Shown in pieces: positions 34,640-43,643 of a stretch of DNA of 64,000 bases. The notes below the pieces were generated by a model. It had not been told where the DNA came from, did no database searches, and was given only the letters and a program-made list of their open reading frames with translations. The DNA lies in the NCBI GenBank assembly GCA_041586735.1, contig JBFGZQ010000006.1, positions 143,332-207,331 of the forward strand. Reading direction: 5' to 3'. How positions within the stretch are numbered: the first letter of the stretch is position 1; each line of letters starts with the position of its first letter. The stretch is from Motiliproteus sp041586735. GTDB lineage: Bacteria; Pseudomonadota; Gammaproteobacteria; Pseudomonadales; Balneatricaceae. The translations under genes were made by a program, and so were the position numbers.

Positions 34640-35200
34640 ATGAACAAACTTATCATTCTTGATCGCGATGGCGTCATCAATCAGGATTCCGACACCTACG
34701 TGAAGAGTGCTTCTGAGTGGATCCCGATCCCCGGCAGCATCGAGGCTATCGCTCGTCTCAGCAAAGCCGGTTATCGGGTGGTCGTCGCTACCAACCAATC
34801 GGGGTTGGCGCGTGGCTACTTCACCCCACTCGAACTCGATGCCATGCACCAGAAAATGAATGCGCTGATTACCGCCGCCGGCGGCAGCCTGGCGGGTATT
34901 TTTTTCTGCCCCCACGCGCCGGATCAACACTGTGATTGCCGCAAGCCATTACCAGGATTGATCCATCAGATAGAGGCAGCGCTGGGGGTTTCTGCCGAGG
35001 GTGCGGTCCTGGTGGGTGATAGCCTTCGTGACCTGGAAGCGGGTCAAGCGGCTGGGTGTGAGCCGCTGCTGGTCAAGACCGGCAAAGGCCAAAGAACGCT
35101 GACGCAGGGCCGGGGACTCGAAGGGATCGCTATCTTTGCCGATCTGGACGCTGCCGTTGAGCATATCCTCAGCCGCCAACAGCCCCAGTGTTTCACGTGA
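34640..35200 (+). CDS. gmhB: D-glycero-beta-D-manno-heptose 1,7-bisphosphate 7-phosphatase
   Basis: A HAD-family phosphatase of ADP-heptose synthesis for lipopolysaccharide core. The ATG at 34640 gives the proper start MNKLIILDRDGVINQDS with catalytic DxD; an in-frame TTG at 34625 is discarded. The 186 aa also contain VVATNQSGLARGYF, the zinc loop CPHAPDQHCDCRKPLPG near residues 93-109 and LVGDSLRDLEAGQAAG near 128. It follows glyS as in Pseudomonas. Its stop codon TGA (35198-35200) is part of a perfect parS sequence. Confidence 0.95.
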   Translation: MNKLIILDRDGVINQDSDTYVKSASEWIPIPGSIEAIARLSKAGYRVVVATNQSGLARGYFTPLELDAMHQKMNALITAAGGSLAGIFFCPHAPDQHCDCRKPLPGLIHQIEAALGVSAEGAVLVGDSLRDLEAGQAAGCEPLLVKTGKGQRTLTQGRGLEGIAIFADLDAAVEHILSRQQPQCFT

Positions 35201-35204
35201 AACA
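35189..35204. promoter_or_regulatory. parS: parS centromere site overlapping the gmhB stop codon
   Basis: TGTTTCACGTGAAACA is the full 16-bp palindromic ParB-binding parS consensus, with no mismatch. It covers the last codons and stop of gmhB. A second perfect copy lies 1.1 kb on. parS sites cluster near the origin in most bacteria with a ParABS system, and oriC lies 12 kb away here. The parA and parB genes themselves are not in the window. Confidence 0.95.
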
Positions 35205-35223
35205 CCCCTCAACCAGCAGTCAT

Positions 35224-36126
35224 ATGCCACTGGTATACAGCCCGCACTACAGCATCCCTTGGGATAGCAGACACCGCTTCCCGATGGATAAATACCGGCT
35301 GTTATACCAACACCTGATCACGCTGGGCCTAGCGACTCAAGCCAATACCCACATCTCTTCACCCTGCCCGAGAAGCAGATTATTGTTGGCACACGATGCC
35401 GAGTACATCGATGCTTTTATCGAGGGATCACTGACCCCGCAGCAGTTAAGAATGATTGGCTTAAGCTGGTCTCAGCAGCTAGTGACCCGCACCCTCACCG
35501 CGGTGGGCGGCACGATTCAGACCTGCCAGCTTGCTCTAAAACACGGTCTGGCGTGCCACCTGGCCGGAGGCACGCATCACGCCTTCGCCGATCAGGGCCA
35601 AGGATTCTGTGTCTTTAATGACATCGCCGTCGCGGTGAAAACAGCGCTCCACAAGCAGTGGGCCTCGCGGATTCTGGTACTCGATTGCGACGTTCATCAG
35701 GGCGATGGTACGGCCCTGATTCTTGAAAACGAACCGAGAAGTTTTACCTGTTCGATCCACGGTGAGCACAATTACCCCTTTACTAAGCAGCGCAGTGACC
35801 TCGACGTTCCCCTGCCACGCGGTAGCGGTGATGAGGATTATCTTAAGGTGCTCGATCAAACCCTAGCGCAGTTGGCGCGACTGCCCGCTTTTGATCTGCT
35901 GATCTACGATGGCGGCTCGGACGTACACCGAGACGATCGGCTGGGTCACATGAATCTGACCGACGACGGCATCAGGGCTCGAGACCGCCGTGTACTCGAA
36001 TGGGCGCAACAGCGACAACTGCCGAGCGCCTGCCTGATCGGTGGTGGCTATGATCACGACCATGCGCGTCTAGCGCGGCGGCATGCGCTGCTGATAGAAA
36101 CGGCGGCTCAGTGTTACCGGGGGTAG
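35224..36126 (+). CDS. histone-deacetylase-fold hydrolase
   Basis: A 300-aa member of the acetoin utilisation/histone deacetylase (arginase-deacetylase fold) family, a zinc-dependent amide hydrolase. It has VYSPHYSIPWDSRHRFPMDKY at the N-terminus (span about 3-23), LAGGTHHAFADQGQGFCVFND near residue 115 with the active-site His pair, DCDVHQGDGTALILE near 157 with Asp/His zinc ligands and a late YDGGSDVHRDDRLG. The ATG at 35224 is chosen because the GTG at 35188 lies inside the parS site. No good ribosome site is visible. Likely substrates are acetylated polyamines or small amides. Confidence 0.88.
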   Translation: MPLVYSPHYSIPWDSRHRFPMDKYRLLYQHLITLGLATQANTHISSPCPRSRLLLAHDAEYIDAFIEGSLTPQQLRMIGLSWSQQLVTRTLTAVGGTIQTCQLALKHGLACHLAGGTHHAFADQGQGFCVFNDIAVAVKTALHKQWASRILVLDCDVHQGDGTALILENEPRSFTCSIHGEHNYPFTKQRSDLDVPLPRGSGDEDYLKVLDQTLAQLARLPAFDLLIYDGGSDVHRDDRLGHMNLTDDGIRARDRRVLEWAQQRQLPSACLIGGGYDHDHARLARRHALLIETAAQCYRG

Positions 36127-36289
36127 CATCCGTTATGGGTACATGCTTGGCAAATCGGGTGGCACCAAGACCCAACCCTTTCTGTTCGCAAGTTCACCAC
36201 AACATCCGGGTTCGCCAATATAGATCGGCATCAGCATGGCTGGGTGTCATGGCTCATCAGGGCATTTTTGCGGGATCATAAATACCCTG

Positions 36290-36305
36290 TGTTTCACGTG
36301 AAACA
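36290..36305. promoter_or_regulatory. parS: second perfect parS site
   Basis: TGTTTCACGTGAAACA again, without mismatch, in the 243-bp non-coding gap between the deacetylase-fold gene and the convergent flavoprotein gene. The rest of that gap has no other recognised content. Confidence 0.95.
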
Positions 36306-36369
36306 TAGACCCTGTAGATGCAAAAGCAAAAGCAGTATCTAAAAACAACTGCCGCCAGTAGCGAAAATC

Positions 36370-37602
36370 TTACCCTGCAGACAGCCAGCGCAGCACACCG
36401 AAGCCCGCGGCACGGCCTGTGGCTAGACAGCCACTGAGCAGATAGCCACCCGTCGGCGCCTCCCAATCGAGCATCTCGCCGGCAACGAATAATCCCGGTT
36501 GAGCCTTGACCATCAAGCCATCATCAAGCTCAGAGAAACACACACCTCCGGCACTGCTAATCGCTTCGATCAAGGGCCGGGGTCGCAACAGGGGCAAGGT
36601 TAGTGCTTTGATGGCAGCGGCCAACTGTTGTGGATCTGCGAGCTGTTCCTTAGTCAGTAGCTCGTGTAACAGCCCTACCTTTAATCCTTGGATCCCGGCC
36701 CTTTTTTTAAGATGGGTGGCGAGCGTTGACTTTCCCCGTGGTGCAGCCAGGGCCGTAGCCAGCTGCTGTAGATCTCTATCAGGAGCAAGATCAAGCAGCA
36801 ACTCGGCAACACCTGTGTCGGCAATAGCGCGCCTTAATGCTGGGGATAGTGCGTAAACGGCACCGCCTTCAATACCCTGCGCGCTAATCATCAGATCAGC
36901 TCGTTGGGCGGGCCTGCCACTGTTTGGGTAGCACACGGATACCGACTTTAGCGGCTGCCAGGCAAAACGACTGGCGAAGTGTTCGCTCCAATCACAATCG
37001 AAACCACAATTAGAAGGCTGCAGATCGGCTACCTGAATATGTTGTCCACGCAGCAGTTCAACCCAGCTGCCGTCCGAACCCATGCGCGGCCAGCTTCCAC
37101 CACCCAGCGCCAACACCACGGCAGAGGCTGATAATAGCTGTTCGCCCTGGTCCGTGTGAAACCGTAATTGACCATCCTCACTCCAGCCCTGCCAACGGTA
37201 GCGTGTACGAATGCTCACCCCCTGCTGCTCCAGACGCTTACGCCAAGCTCTGAGCAAGGGTGCGGCCTTACGCTCCTCGGGAAACACCCGGCCCGCGACA
37301 CCGACGAAGGTGTCGAAACCGAGACCCTTAACCCAACCTCGGATCGCAGCAGGATCAAAGGCGCGGAGCAAGGGATCCAGGTGCACCGCGGCTTCGGCAT
37401 AGCGCGGTATAAACTCGGGTAAGGGTTCGTGGTGGGTAATATTCAGACCGCTGCGTCCTGCCAGCAGAAACTTCTTACCGATGCTGCCCATCGCATCAAA
37501 CACCTGCACCTGATGGCCGGCGGCACTGATCACCTCTGCCGCCATCAATCCTGCAGGACCTGCACCTATAACGGCAATGGACGGTTGTGAAGAGGCAGAC
37601 AT
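36370..37602 (-). CDS. BaiN/HI0933-type NAD(P)/FAD-dependent flavoprotein
   Basis: A 410-aa flavoprotein of the HI0933/YhiN group (TIGR03862-like). The N-terminal FAD motif is VIGAGPAGLMAAEVIS near residue 10, followed by SIGKKFLLAGRSGLNITH near 40. ALGGGSWPRMGSDGSW lies near 165 and GGVCFSELDDGLMVKA near 349. The C-terminal FAD segment is LFVAGEMLDWEAPTGGYL near 371. Members are widespread; the reaction of this subgroup is not known to me. It is convergent with the deacetylase-fold gene. Confidence 0.9.
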   Translation of the reverse strand: MSASSQPSIAVIGAGPAGLMAAEVISAAGHQVQVFDAMGSIGKKFLLAGRSGLNITHHEPLPEFIPRYAEAAVHLDPLLRAFDPAAIRGWVKGLGFDTFVGVAGRVFPEERKAAPLLRAWRKRLEQQGVSIRTRYRWQGWSEDGQLRFHTDQGEQLLSASAVVLALGGGSWPRMGSDGSWVELLRGQHIQVADLQPSNCGFDCDWSEHFASRFAWQPLKSVSVCYPNSGRPAQRADLMISAQGIEGGAVYALSPALRRAIADTGVAELLLDLAPDRDLQQLATALAAPRGKSTLATHLKKRAGIQGLKVGLLHELLTKEQLADPQQLAAAIKALTLPLLRPRPLIEAISSAGGVCFSELDDGLMVKAQPGLFVAGEMLDWEAPTGGYLLSGCLATGRAAGFGVLRWLSAG

Positions 37603-37708
37603 AAAAGGCTCTCAGAAAAGAAAGGCGCTACTTTACCACAACAGCCGACAACGACTGACGAACGGCTCAGCCTGCCCTTATAATATCCACCTTGCGCATC
37701 AAGGGTGC

Positions 37709-38608
37709 TCAAAGTGAACCGGCCAGCTGTTCGATAAGCGCCTCACGCTGCCGGAGCGAGACCAGCGCCTCATCCCCCATTAAACTAGCGACACGACTGA
37801 GCAACCCCTCACCGAGCAGCATAAACCCGCACATGCTGTTACTAAAGAACGCGCTTTGATTGGGGACAAAAAAACTATAATCTGCCGAGGCCACCAGCGG
37901 TGAGCGCTTAGAATCTGTAAGCGCGATCACCTTGACGCCTCTGCGCGCCGCAATCTCGGCCGTTCTCAACACACTTTGGGTGTAGGGAAAACAACTCACC
38001 ACGATTAACAGATCCTCAGCCTGTAACTGCGCCAAGGCATCGGCGACCCCCTCACGCCCCGCATCAAAGGGAGCGACATCCTGACGTAACATCCCCAGTG
38101 CATAAGCGAAGAAGTGGCTGAGAGCGTAGAACTGCCGCATCCCATGAATACGCACCCGCTTGGACCGGCATATGAGCTGTGCGGCCGCATCAAAATCAGC
38201 GGGGCTCAGCTGATCAACCAACGCGGCGATATTAGCGGTCTCCTGCTGCGCTAGCAGCGCAACAAGTTTGAGCGGTTCGGCGTCCACGCGCTTGAGCAGC
38301 TGATCGGCCTGAGCACTATAGAAATGCTGACCCTCGAGCATCTCCCTACGAAACACCTCCTGCAACTGGCTATATTTTTGGTAACCCAAGCGCTGCGCCA
38401 ATCGCGATAGAGTAGACGCATTGACACCAAACTTAAGTGCCAGGTCTCCAATCGAGGATACTGCGACCTGCTGTGGCGCCTCTAACATGTTACGCAACAC
38501 CGCGCGCGACCGGCGTCCAAGACGTACTTCATATTGCTCTTGTTCAATGTAACCCAACACGCTACCGAGCCCAGCCAAGGTATCGGGTAAAAACTGAGGT
38601 ACTTTCAT
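37709..38608 (-). CDS. MurR/RpiR family transcriptional regulator
   Basis: A 299-aa regulator with an N-terminal RpiR-type helix-turn-helix (about residues 1-90; SIGDLALKFGVNASTLSRLAQRLG around 55) and a C-terminal SIS sugar-phosphate-type domain (about 125-260; VRIHGMRQFYALSHFFAYALG, LIVVSCFPYTQSVLRTAEI). It is divergent from the class III aminotransferase gene, with a 179-bp gap that holds strong palindromes. Control of that aminotransferase is likely. Confidence 0.9.
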   Translation of the reverse strand: MKVPQFLPDTLAGLGSVLGYIEQEQYEVRLGRRSRAVLRNMLEAPQQVAVSSIGDLALKFGVNASTLSRLAQRLGYQKYSQLQEVFRREMLEGQHFYSAQADQLLKRVDAEPLKLVALLAQQETANIAALVDQLSPADFDAAAQLICRSKRVRIHGMRQFYALSHFFAYALGMLRQDVAPFDAGREGVADALAQLQAEDLLIVVSCFPYTQSVLRTAEIAARRGVKVIALTDSKRSPLVASADYSFFVPNQSAFFSNSMCGFMLLGEGLLSRVASLMGDEALVSLRQREALIEQLAGSL

Positions 38609-38676
38609 TGTGCTAACCTTAAAACCTGTTTCGATGTAATGGCCCTGATACTAGCGATATAACCACAGCCCGCAAA

Positions 38677-38693
38677 TGCAATTATTAATTGCA
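38677..38693. promoter_or_regulatory. 17-bp perfect palindrome in the RpiR/aminotransferase gap
   Basis: TGCAATTATTAATTGCA is symmetric about its central T. It stands midway between the divergent start codons, where an autoregulating RpiR protein would be expected to bind. Confidence 0.55.
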
Positions 38694-38719
38694 TTAATTA
38701 CATTCTGCAACTATATTCT

Positions 38720-38737
38720 GCATTCCATTACGAATGC
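38720..38737. promoter_or_regulatory. second palindrome (GCATTC-N6-GAATGC)
   Basis: GCATTC at 38720-38725 and GAATGC at 38732-38737 with a 6-base centre, 51 bases before the aminotransferase start. It shares the GCA half-site ends with the palindrome at 38677. Confidence 0.45.
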
Positions 38738-38787
38738 GATTGTGCATCGCTGTGCTACCAACGCCCCCTAACCTGCAGAGGCACTCC

Positions 38788-40116
38788 ATGACTCATGTAT
38801 TTCACCGTCATACTCAAAGCACCTACCCTGTTGCCGTCGGTGGAGATGGCCCCTACCTGATTGACAGCCAAGGCCGTCGCTATCTGGATGCCAGCGGTGG
38901 CGCTGCCGTGTCCTGTCTGGGTCATAGTGATCCGGAGGTGATCGCCGCAATCCAAAAACAGATTGGCACCCTGGCCTATGCCCACAGCTCATTCTTCACC
39001 ACTGAGCCCATGGAGCAGCTGGCAGACTACCTGATCAGCAAGGCACCGGCAGGGCTGGAGTATGTCTATTTTGTATCGGGCGGTTCAGAAGCCGTAGAGG
39101 CCGCATTGAAGATGGCGCGCCAGTATTATATGGAGATAGGTCAGCCACAACGCAGCCGAGTGATCGCCCGCCAGCAAAGCTATCACGGTAACACCCTGGG
39201 TGCATTGGCTACCGGCGGCAACGCCTGGCGCAGGGCGCAATTTGAACCGTTACTGACCGAGGTTAGCCATATAAGCGCCTGCTATGCCTACCGGGGGCAG
39301 CCTGAGGGTGAAAGCGATGCGGCTTATACTACCCGTCTGGCCGATGAACTCGAGCAGGAGATCCTGCGTTTGGGCGCGGATCAAGTCATGGCTTTCGTCG
39401 CTGAACCGGTCGTGGGTGCCACGCTCGGCGCGGTGCCTGCAGTCCCCGGCTACTTCAAGAAAATGCGCGCCGTCTGCGACCGTTATGGCGTGCTATTGAT
39501 TCTCGATGAGGTGATGTGTGGCATGGGTAGAACGGGCACCCTGTTCGCCTCCGAACAGGAGGGCGTGACACCCGATCTGACCACTATCGCTAAAGGGCTG
39601 GGCGCCGGCTATCAGCCCATTGGCGCGACCCTGGTCAGCACAAAAATCTATGACGCCATCGCTAAGGGCACAGGGTTTTTCCAACACGGCCACACCTATA
39701 TCGGCCATGCCACCGCTTGCGCTGGGGCGTTGGCGGTGCAGCGGGTGATCGAATCGCGGCAACTGCTGCCACAGGTGGTGCGGCTGGGTGAACAGCTGAT
39801 TACCCGACTGCAGGATAGATTCGGCGAGCATCCGAATATTGGTGATATTCGCGGCCGTGGACTGTTCCAGGGCTTAGAGCTGGTCACCGATCGCGCCACT
39901 AAAACCCCTTTTGATCCGTCCCTGAAACTCAACGCGCGAATCAAAAAAGCCGCCATGCATGCCGGGCTGATGTGCTACCCCATGGGTGGCACTATCGATG
40001 GACTGCGTGGCGATCATATCCTGCTCGCCCCACCCTTCATTCTTGAAGAGGCCCACTTGGATGAACTGCTAGACAAACTCGATACCGCGATCACCGGCTC
40101 GCTGGCTAGCCTCTGA
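38788..40116 (+). CDS. class III pyridoxal-phosphate aminotransferase
   Basis: A 442-aa fold-type I omega-type aminotransferase. The ATG at 38788 has AGAGG upstream, and the protein then begins with the normal family start; the longer frame adds an unlikely leader. Motifs: LDASGGAAVSCLGHSDPEV near residue 34, VSGGSEAVEAALKMARQYY near 93, YHGNTLGALATGG near 129, LLILDEVMCGMGRTG near 236 and the PLP lysine in TTIAKGLGAGYQPIG near 270. Such enzymes act on omega-amino acids, diamines or taurine-like donors; the donor cannot be assigned. It is followed by a CMD-family gene 25 bases later. Confidence 0.88.
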   Translation: MTHVFHRHTQSTYPVAVGGDGPYLIDSQGRRYLDASGGAAVSCLGHSDPEVIAAIQKQIGTLAYAHSSFFTTEPMEQLADYLISKAPAGLEYVYFVSGGSEAVEAALKMARQYYMEIGQPQRSRVIARQQSYHGNTLGALATGGNAWRRAQFEPLLTEVSHISACYAYRGQPEGESDAAYTTRLADELEQEILRLGADQVMAFVAEPVVGATLGAVPAVPGYFKKMRAVCDRYGVLLILDEVMCGMGRTGTLFASEQEGVTPDLTTIAKGLGAGYQPIGATLVSTKIYDAIAKGTGFFQHGHTYIGHATACAGALAVQRVIESRQLLPQVVRLGEQLITRLQDRFGEHPNIGDIRGRGLFQGLELVTDRATKTPFDPSLKLNARIKKAAMHAGLMCYPMGGTIDGLRGDHILLAPPFILEEAHLDELLDKLDTAITGSLASL

Positions 40117-40141
40117 AACAGCAGTTAATCAGGAACGGATA

Positions 40142-40705
40142 ATGAAATCACGCTTGCCAGAACTCACCGATGCCAGCATCACGCCAGAACAGCGTCGCGT
40201 TTTGGATGCGATACTTCAGGGTCCGCGCGGTAACCTCGACGGCCCCTTTCTCGCTTGGGTCCACAGTCCGGGTCTGGCGGACCCGGCCCAGCAACTAGGG
40301 GCCTATTGCCGCTACCATACCAGCATGCCCCTTCGCCTGTCTGAGCTGGCGATTCTGGTCACCGCCCAATGGTGGCAATCCCAAGCCGAATGGCAGATCC
40401 ATGAACCGATCGCCCAAGCCGCCGGCATCAGCAAGTCAGTATCTGAAGCCCTACGCACGGGACAACAACCCGAGTTTATCGAAACGGATGAAGCGCTGGT
40501 TTATCGGATCGGAACCGAACTCTACGCCACCCGGCGCATCAGTACTGAGCTCTACCTTGAAGCCGTAACAGCCTTCGGTGAACCGGCCCTGGTAGAACTC
40601 GTCGGCATCTATGGCTATTACGCCCTGGTCGCCATGACCCTGAATGTGTTTGCCGTTGATCGCGAAACGGCAACCGACCTGCCCTTCCCCGAACCCGTCT
40701 GTTAA
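40142..40705 (+). CDS. carboxymuconolactone decarboxylase family protein
   Basis: A 187-aa all-helical CMD-family protein. The core is LSELAILVTAQWWQSQAEWQIH (span about 62-83), as in stand-alone CMD proteins; it lacks the CxxC pair of AhpD-type peroxidases. It probably forms one transcript with the aminotransferase. A true decarboxylase role is not implied by family alone. Confidence 0.85.
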   Translation: MKSRLPELTDASITPEQRRVLDAILQGPRGNLDGPFLAWVHSPGLADPAQQLGAYCRYHTSMPLRLSELAILVTAQWWQSQAEWQIHEPIAQAAGISKSVSEALRTGQQPEFIETDEALVYRIGTELYATRRISTELYLEAVTAFGEPALVELVGIYGYYALVAMTLNVFAVDRETATDLPFPEPVC

Positions 40706-40801
40706 TCCTCTGGTAACAACAGCCAAAAAAAGGCTATGTATTAGTTAGTTGCTGGGGATGCGAGCAAGACAGCGGCCCTTGCCGGCCTGATATCAATGTT
40801 T

Positions 40802-40998
40802 GTGCCCTCTCGGGCACCTCAAGGAGATGCGCCGCCATCTCCTTAAGAATCCTAGGCGGCCCCGACGAAACCGCCCTTCGGGTACGCGCTTCGCGCTATG
40901 AAAGCCAGCCTGAGGCGGACAAACACGACATCCCTGTCGTGCTGCCCGGCTCGGCTCCTGCCTCGCCCCTAGCGGGCCTTTTTCAGGCTGTCTTTCAT
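40802..40998. other. hairpin-rich non-coding element
   Basis: Within the 478-bp gap between the CMD gene and gyrB, successive hairpins occur. They are GTGCCC/GGGCAC (40802-40817), AAGGAGATG/CATCTCCTT (40821-40844) and GGCGG/CCGCC (40855-40875). A 16-bp outer stem at 40898-40913 pairs with 40983-40998 (15 of 16) and encloses CACGACA/TGTCGTG (40924-40941) and GCCCG/CGGGC (40944-40977). A T-run lies just before the closing arm. No open frame fits. It could be a structured RNA or a mobile palindromic repeat. Confidence 0.6.
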
Positions 40999-41112
40999 CG
41001 GTTTAGAAGGGGAGCTGGGTGTCATTCTGGTACTCCGGTGATCCTCGGCCAGCAATAGGAGACGTTAAGCGCTCACATCAACCCGACTGCAATACCTAAT
41101 TGGGACATAGCC

Positions 41113-41147
41113 AAAAAAAAAAGCGCTGTCAGTGACAGCGCTTTTTT
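41113..41147 (-). terminator. terminator of gyrB (bidirectional palindrome)
   Basis: AAGCGCTGTCA and TGACAGCGCTT flank a single G and form an 11-bp stem, with A-run before and T-run after. It works in either orientation. It lies about 40 bases after the gyrB stop. Confidence 0.92.
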
Positions 41148-41183
41148 AATGCACGCTAGTTTCAGCTAGCGGATGACCACTGA

Positions 41184-43604
41184 TCAGATATCGAGATTGG
41201 TGACATTCAAGGCATTGGTCTCAATGAACGCGCGCCTAGGTTCAACTTCATCACCCATCAGGGTGGTAAACATCTGATCGGCCGCGATCGCATCCTCGAT
41301 CGTCACCCGCAGCATCCGCCGACACTCGGGATCCATGGTGGTCTCCCACAACTGCTCAGGGTTCATCTCACCCAAGCCCTTGTAACGCTGGATGTAGTAG
41401 CCACGCTTGGCCTGCAGCATCAACCAATCAAGACCCTCTTCAAAAGTCGAGATCGGTAGGCTACGCTCGCCGCGCTGGATAAAGGCGCCCTCATCCAGCA
41501 AGCCGGTCAGGGTCGCGCCCAAATTAACCAGTGCCTGGTATTCACCGGACTGGAAGAAATCATAACTAAAGCGGTAACTACGCGGCACACCATGCGAGGT
41601 CATCAGCACTTCGGGCAGAAACAGATGGCGCTCGGTATCTTCTGCCACTTGCGGATCAAAGGCGTTGGACTTACTCCTGACCACATCGATACTGGCGACC
41701 AGCTCGCGGGTCCAGTTGGATACCTGCTCCGAATCACGCAGCATCTCTTCGGTCATCCGCGGCGCATATACCATCCGCTCCAGGACATCATCCGGGTAGA
41801 GCCTAGACATCCGGGTAATCAGCTTTTTAACCCGGCGGAATTCGTTAATCAGTGCCTCCAGAGCCGTGTCAGCAATCCCGGGGGCGGAGGGGTTCACGTG
41901 CAAGGCAGCACCCTCTAACGCCGCCTGCAGCATAAAGTTATCCAGGGCATCATCGTCTTTGAGGTACTGCTCCTGCTTACCCTTCTTGATTTTATACAGC
42001 GGCGGCTGGGCGATAAATACATGACCACGCTCGACCAGGACGTTCATCTGGCGGAAGAAAAAGGTCAACAACAGGGTGCGGATGTGCGAGCCGTCAACGT
42101 CGGCGTCGGTCATGATGATGATGCTGTGGTAGCGCAGCTTATCGGGATTAAACTCTTCCCGACCGATCCCGCAACCCAGCGCGGTAATCAGGGTACCGAC
42201 TTCCGCCGAAGAGAGCATCTTGTCGAAGCGCGCCTTCTCCACGTTAAGAATCTTACCCTTGAGCGGCAGAATCGCCTGGGTCTTGCGATCACGTCCCTGC
42301 TTGGCAGAACCGCCCGCCGAATCACCCTCCACCAGGTAGAGTTCGGACAGCGCCGGATCCTTCTCCTGACAGTCAGCCAGTTTTCCTGGAAGGCCGGCAA
42401 TATCCAGCGCCCCCTTGCGGCGAGTCATCTCGCGCGCTTTACGAGCCGCCTCACGGGCGCGAGCGGCGTCGATCATCTTGCCGACGATCGCCTTGGCTTC
42501 CGCCGGGTGCTCCTGCAAAAAGTCGGTCAGGTGCTTATACATCGCCTGCTCAACGGCGGTCTTTACTTCCGAAGAGACTAACTTGTCCTTAGTCTGGGAT
42601 GAGAACTTAGGATCCGGGACTTTTACCGAGATAATGGCGGTAAGGCCCTCGCGTGCATCATCACCCGAGGTCGCGACCTTGGCTTTCTTCTGCACGCTCT
42701 CAGAATCGATATAGGTATTTAATGAGCGGGTCAGCGCAGAGCGGAACCCTGACAGGTGAGTCCCCCCGTCACGCTGCGGGATGTTGTTGGTGAAGCAGTG
42801 CACACTCTCGGAGTAGCTATCGTTCCACTGCAACGACACCTCGACGGCGATCCCCTCTTCGTTGGTATCCACGAAGTGAAACACTTCGTTGATGGTGGTT
42901 TTGTTCTGGTTTAGATACTGAACAAAGGCGCTGACACCGCCTTCATACATAAAGGTATCTTCCTTGCCACTGCGCTCATCTTTAAGATTGATGCGCACCC
43001 CCGAGTTCAAGAATGACAGCTCACGCAGACGCTTGGCCAGAATATCGTACTGAAACTCGATATTGGTGAAGGTCTCGGGCGAGGGTTTGAAATGGATGCG
43101 GGTACCGGTAGCCTGGGTATCACCGACCACCGTCATCGGCCCGGCAGGGACACCGTGATGATAGGTCTGTTCGTGAACCTTGTTGTTACGACGTATAGTC
43201 AGCTTCAGTTCGGTTGATAGAGCGTTAACCACCGACACACCGACTCCGTGCAAACCACCCGAGACCTTGTAGGTGTTGTCGTCAAACTTACCACCGGCAT
43301 GCAGCACGGTCATGATCACTTCGGCGGCAGACACGCCCTCTTCGTGCATATCGACCGGAATACCCCGGCCGTCGTCAAAGACACTGATGGTCTCATCGGG
43401 GTGGATGATCACTTCGACACTGCTACAGTGACCGGCCAGCGCCTCGTCGATAGAGTTATCGACCACCTCAAACACCATATGGTGCAGACCGGTGCCATCA
43501 TCGGTATCGCCGATATACATACCCGGGCGCTTACGCACCGCATCCAGACCTTTCAATACCTTGATACTGGACGAATCGTAAACGCTTGCAGCCCCGTCGC
43601 TCAT
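41184..43604 (-). CDS. gyrB: DNA gyrase subunit B
   Basis: The ATPase subunit of DNA gyrase, 806 aa. GHKL motifs: EVVDNSIDEALAGHC near residue 46, DDGRGIPVDMHEEG near 76 and GGLHGVGVSVVNALS near 117. TOPRIM motifs: YLVEGDSAGGSAKQGRD near 423 and MTDADVDGSHIRTLLL near 500. The C-terminal QLWETTMDPECRRMLRV is also standard. It is the last gene of dnaA-dnaN-recF-gyrB. Confidence 0.98.
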   Translation of the reverse strand: MSDGAASVYDSSSIKVLKGLDAVRKRPGMYIGDTDDGTGLHHMVFEVVDNSIDEALAGHCSSVEVIIHPDETISVFDDGRGIPVDMHEEGVSAAEVIMTVLHAGGKFDDNTYKVSGGLHGVGVSVVNALSTELKLTIRRNNKVHEQTYHHGVPAGPMTVVGDTQATGTRIHFKPSPETFTNIEFQYDILAKRLRELSFLNSGVRINLKDERSGKEDTFMYEGGVSAFVQYLNQNKTTINEVFHFVDTNEEGIAVEVSLQWNDSYSESVHCFTNNIPQRDGGTHLSGFRSALTRSLNTYIDSESVQKKAKVATSGDDAREGLTAIISVKVPDPKFSSQTKDKLVSSEVKTAVEQAMYKHLTDFLQEHPAEAKAIVGKMIDAARAREAARKAREMTRRKGALDIAGLPGKLADCQEKDPALSELYLVEGDSAGGSAKQGRDRKTQAILPLKGKILNVEKARFDKMLSSAEVGTLITALGCGIGREEFNPDKLRYHSIIIMTDADVDGSHIRTLLLTFFFRQMNVLVERGHVFIAQPPLYKIKKGKQEQYLKDDDALDNFMLQAALEGAALHVNPSAPGIADTALEALINEFRRVKKLITRMSRLYPDDVLERMVYAPRMTEEMLRDSEQVSNWTRELVASIDVVRSKSNAFDPQVAEDTERHLFLPEVLMTSHGVPRSYRFSYDFFQSGEYQALVNLGATLTGLLDEGAFIQRGERSLPISTFEEGLDWLMLQAKRGYYIQRYKGLGEMNPEQLWETTMDPECRRMLRVTIEDAIAADQMFTTLMGDEVEPRRAFIETNALNVTNLDI

Positions 43605-43643
43605 TCCTAACTCCCGTTATTAACCCCAAGGGTCAACGCCATC

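Noticed and set aside
40898..40998. Cloverleaf-like fold considered as a tRNA
   Set aside because: No T-arm GTTCRA sequence, no 7-base acceptor with proper spacing and no anticodon arm.
41890..41905. TTCACGTG core inside gyrB considered as a third parS
   Set aside because: Only the inner 8 bases match; both outer arms deviate from the 16-bp consensus.
42021..42581. 186-codon plus-strand frame opposite gyrB
   Set aside because: Antisense of the gyrB TOPRIM region.
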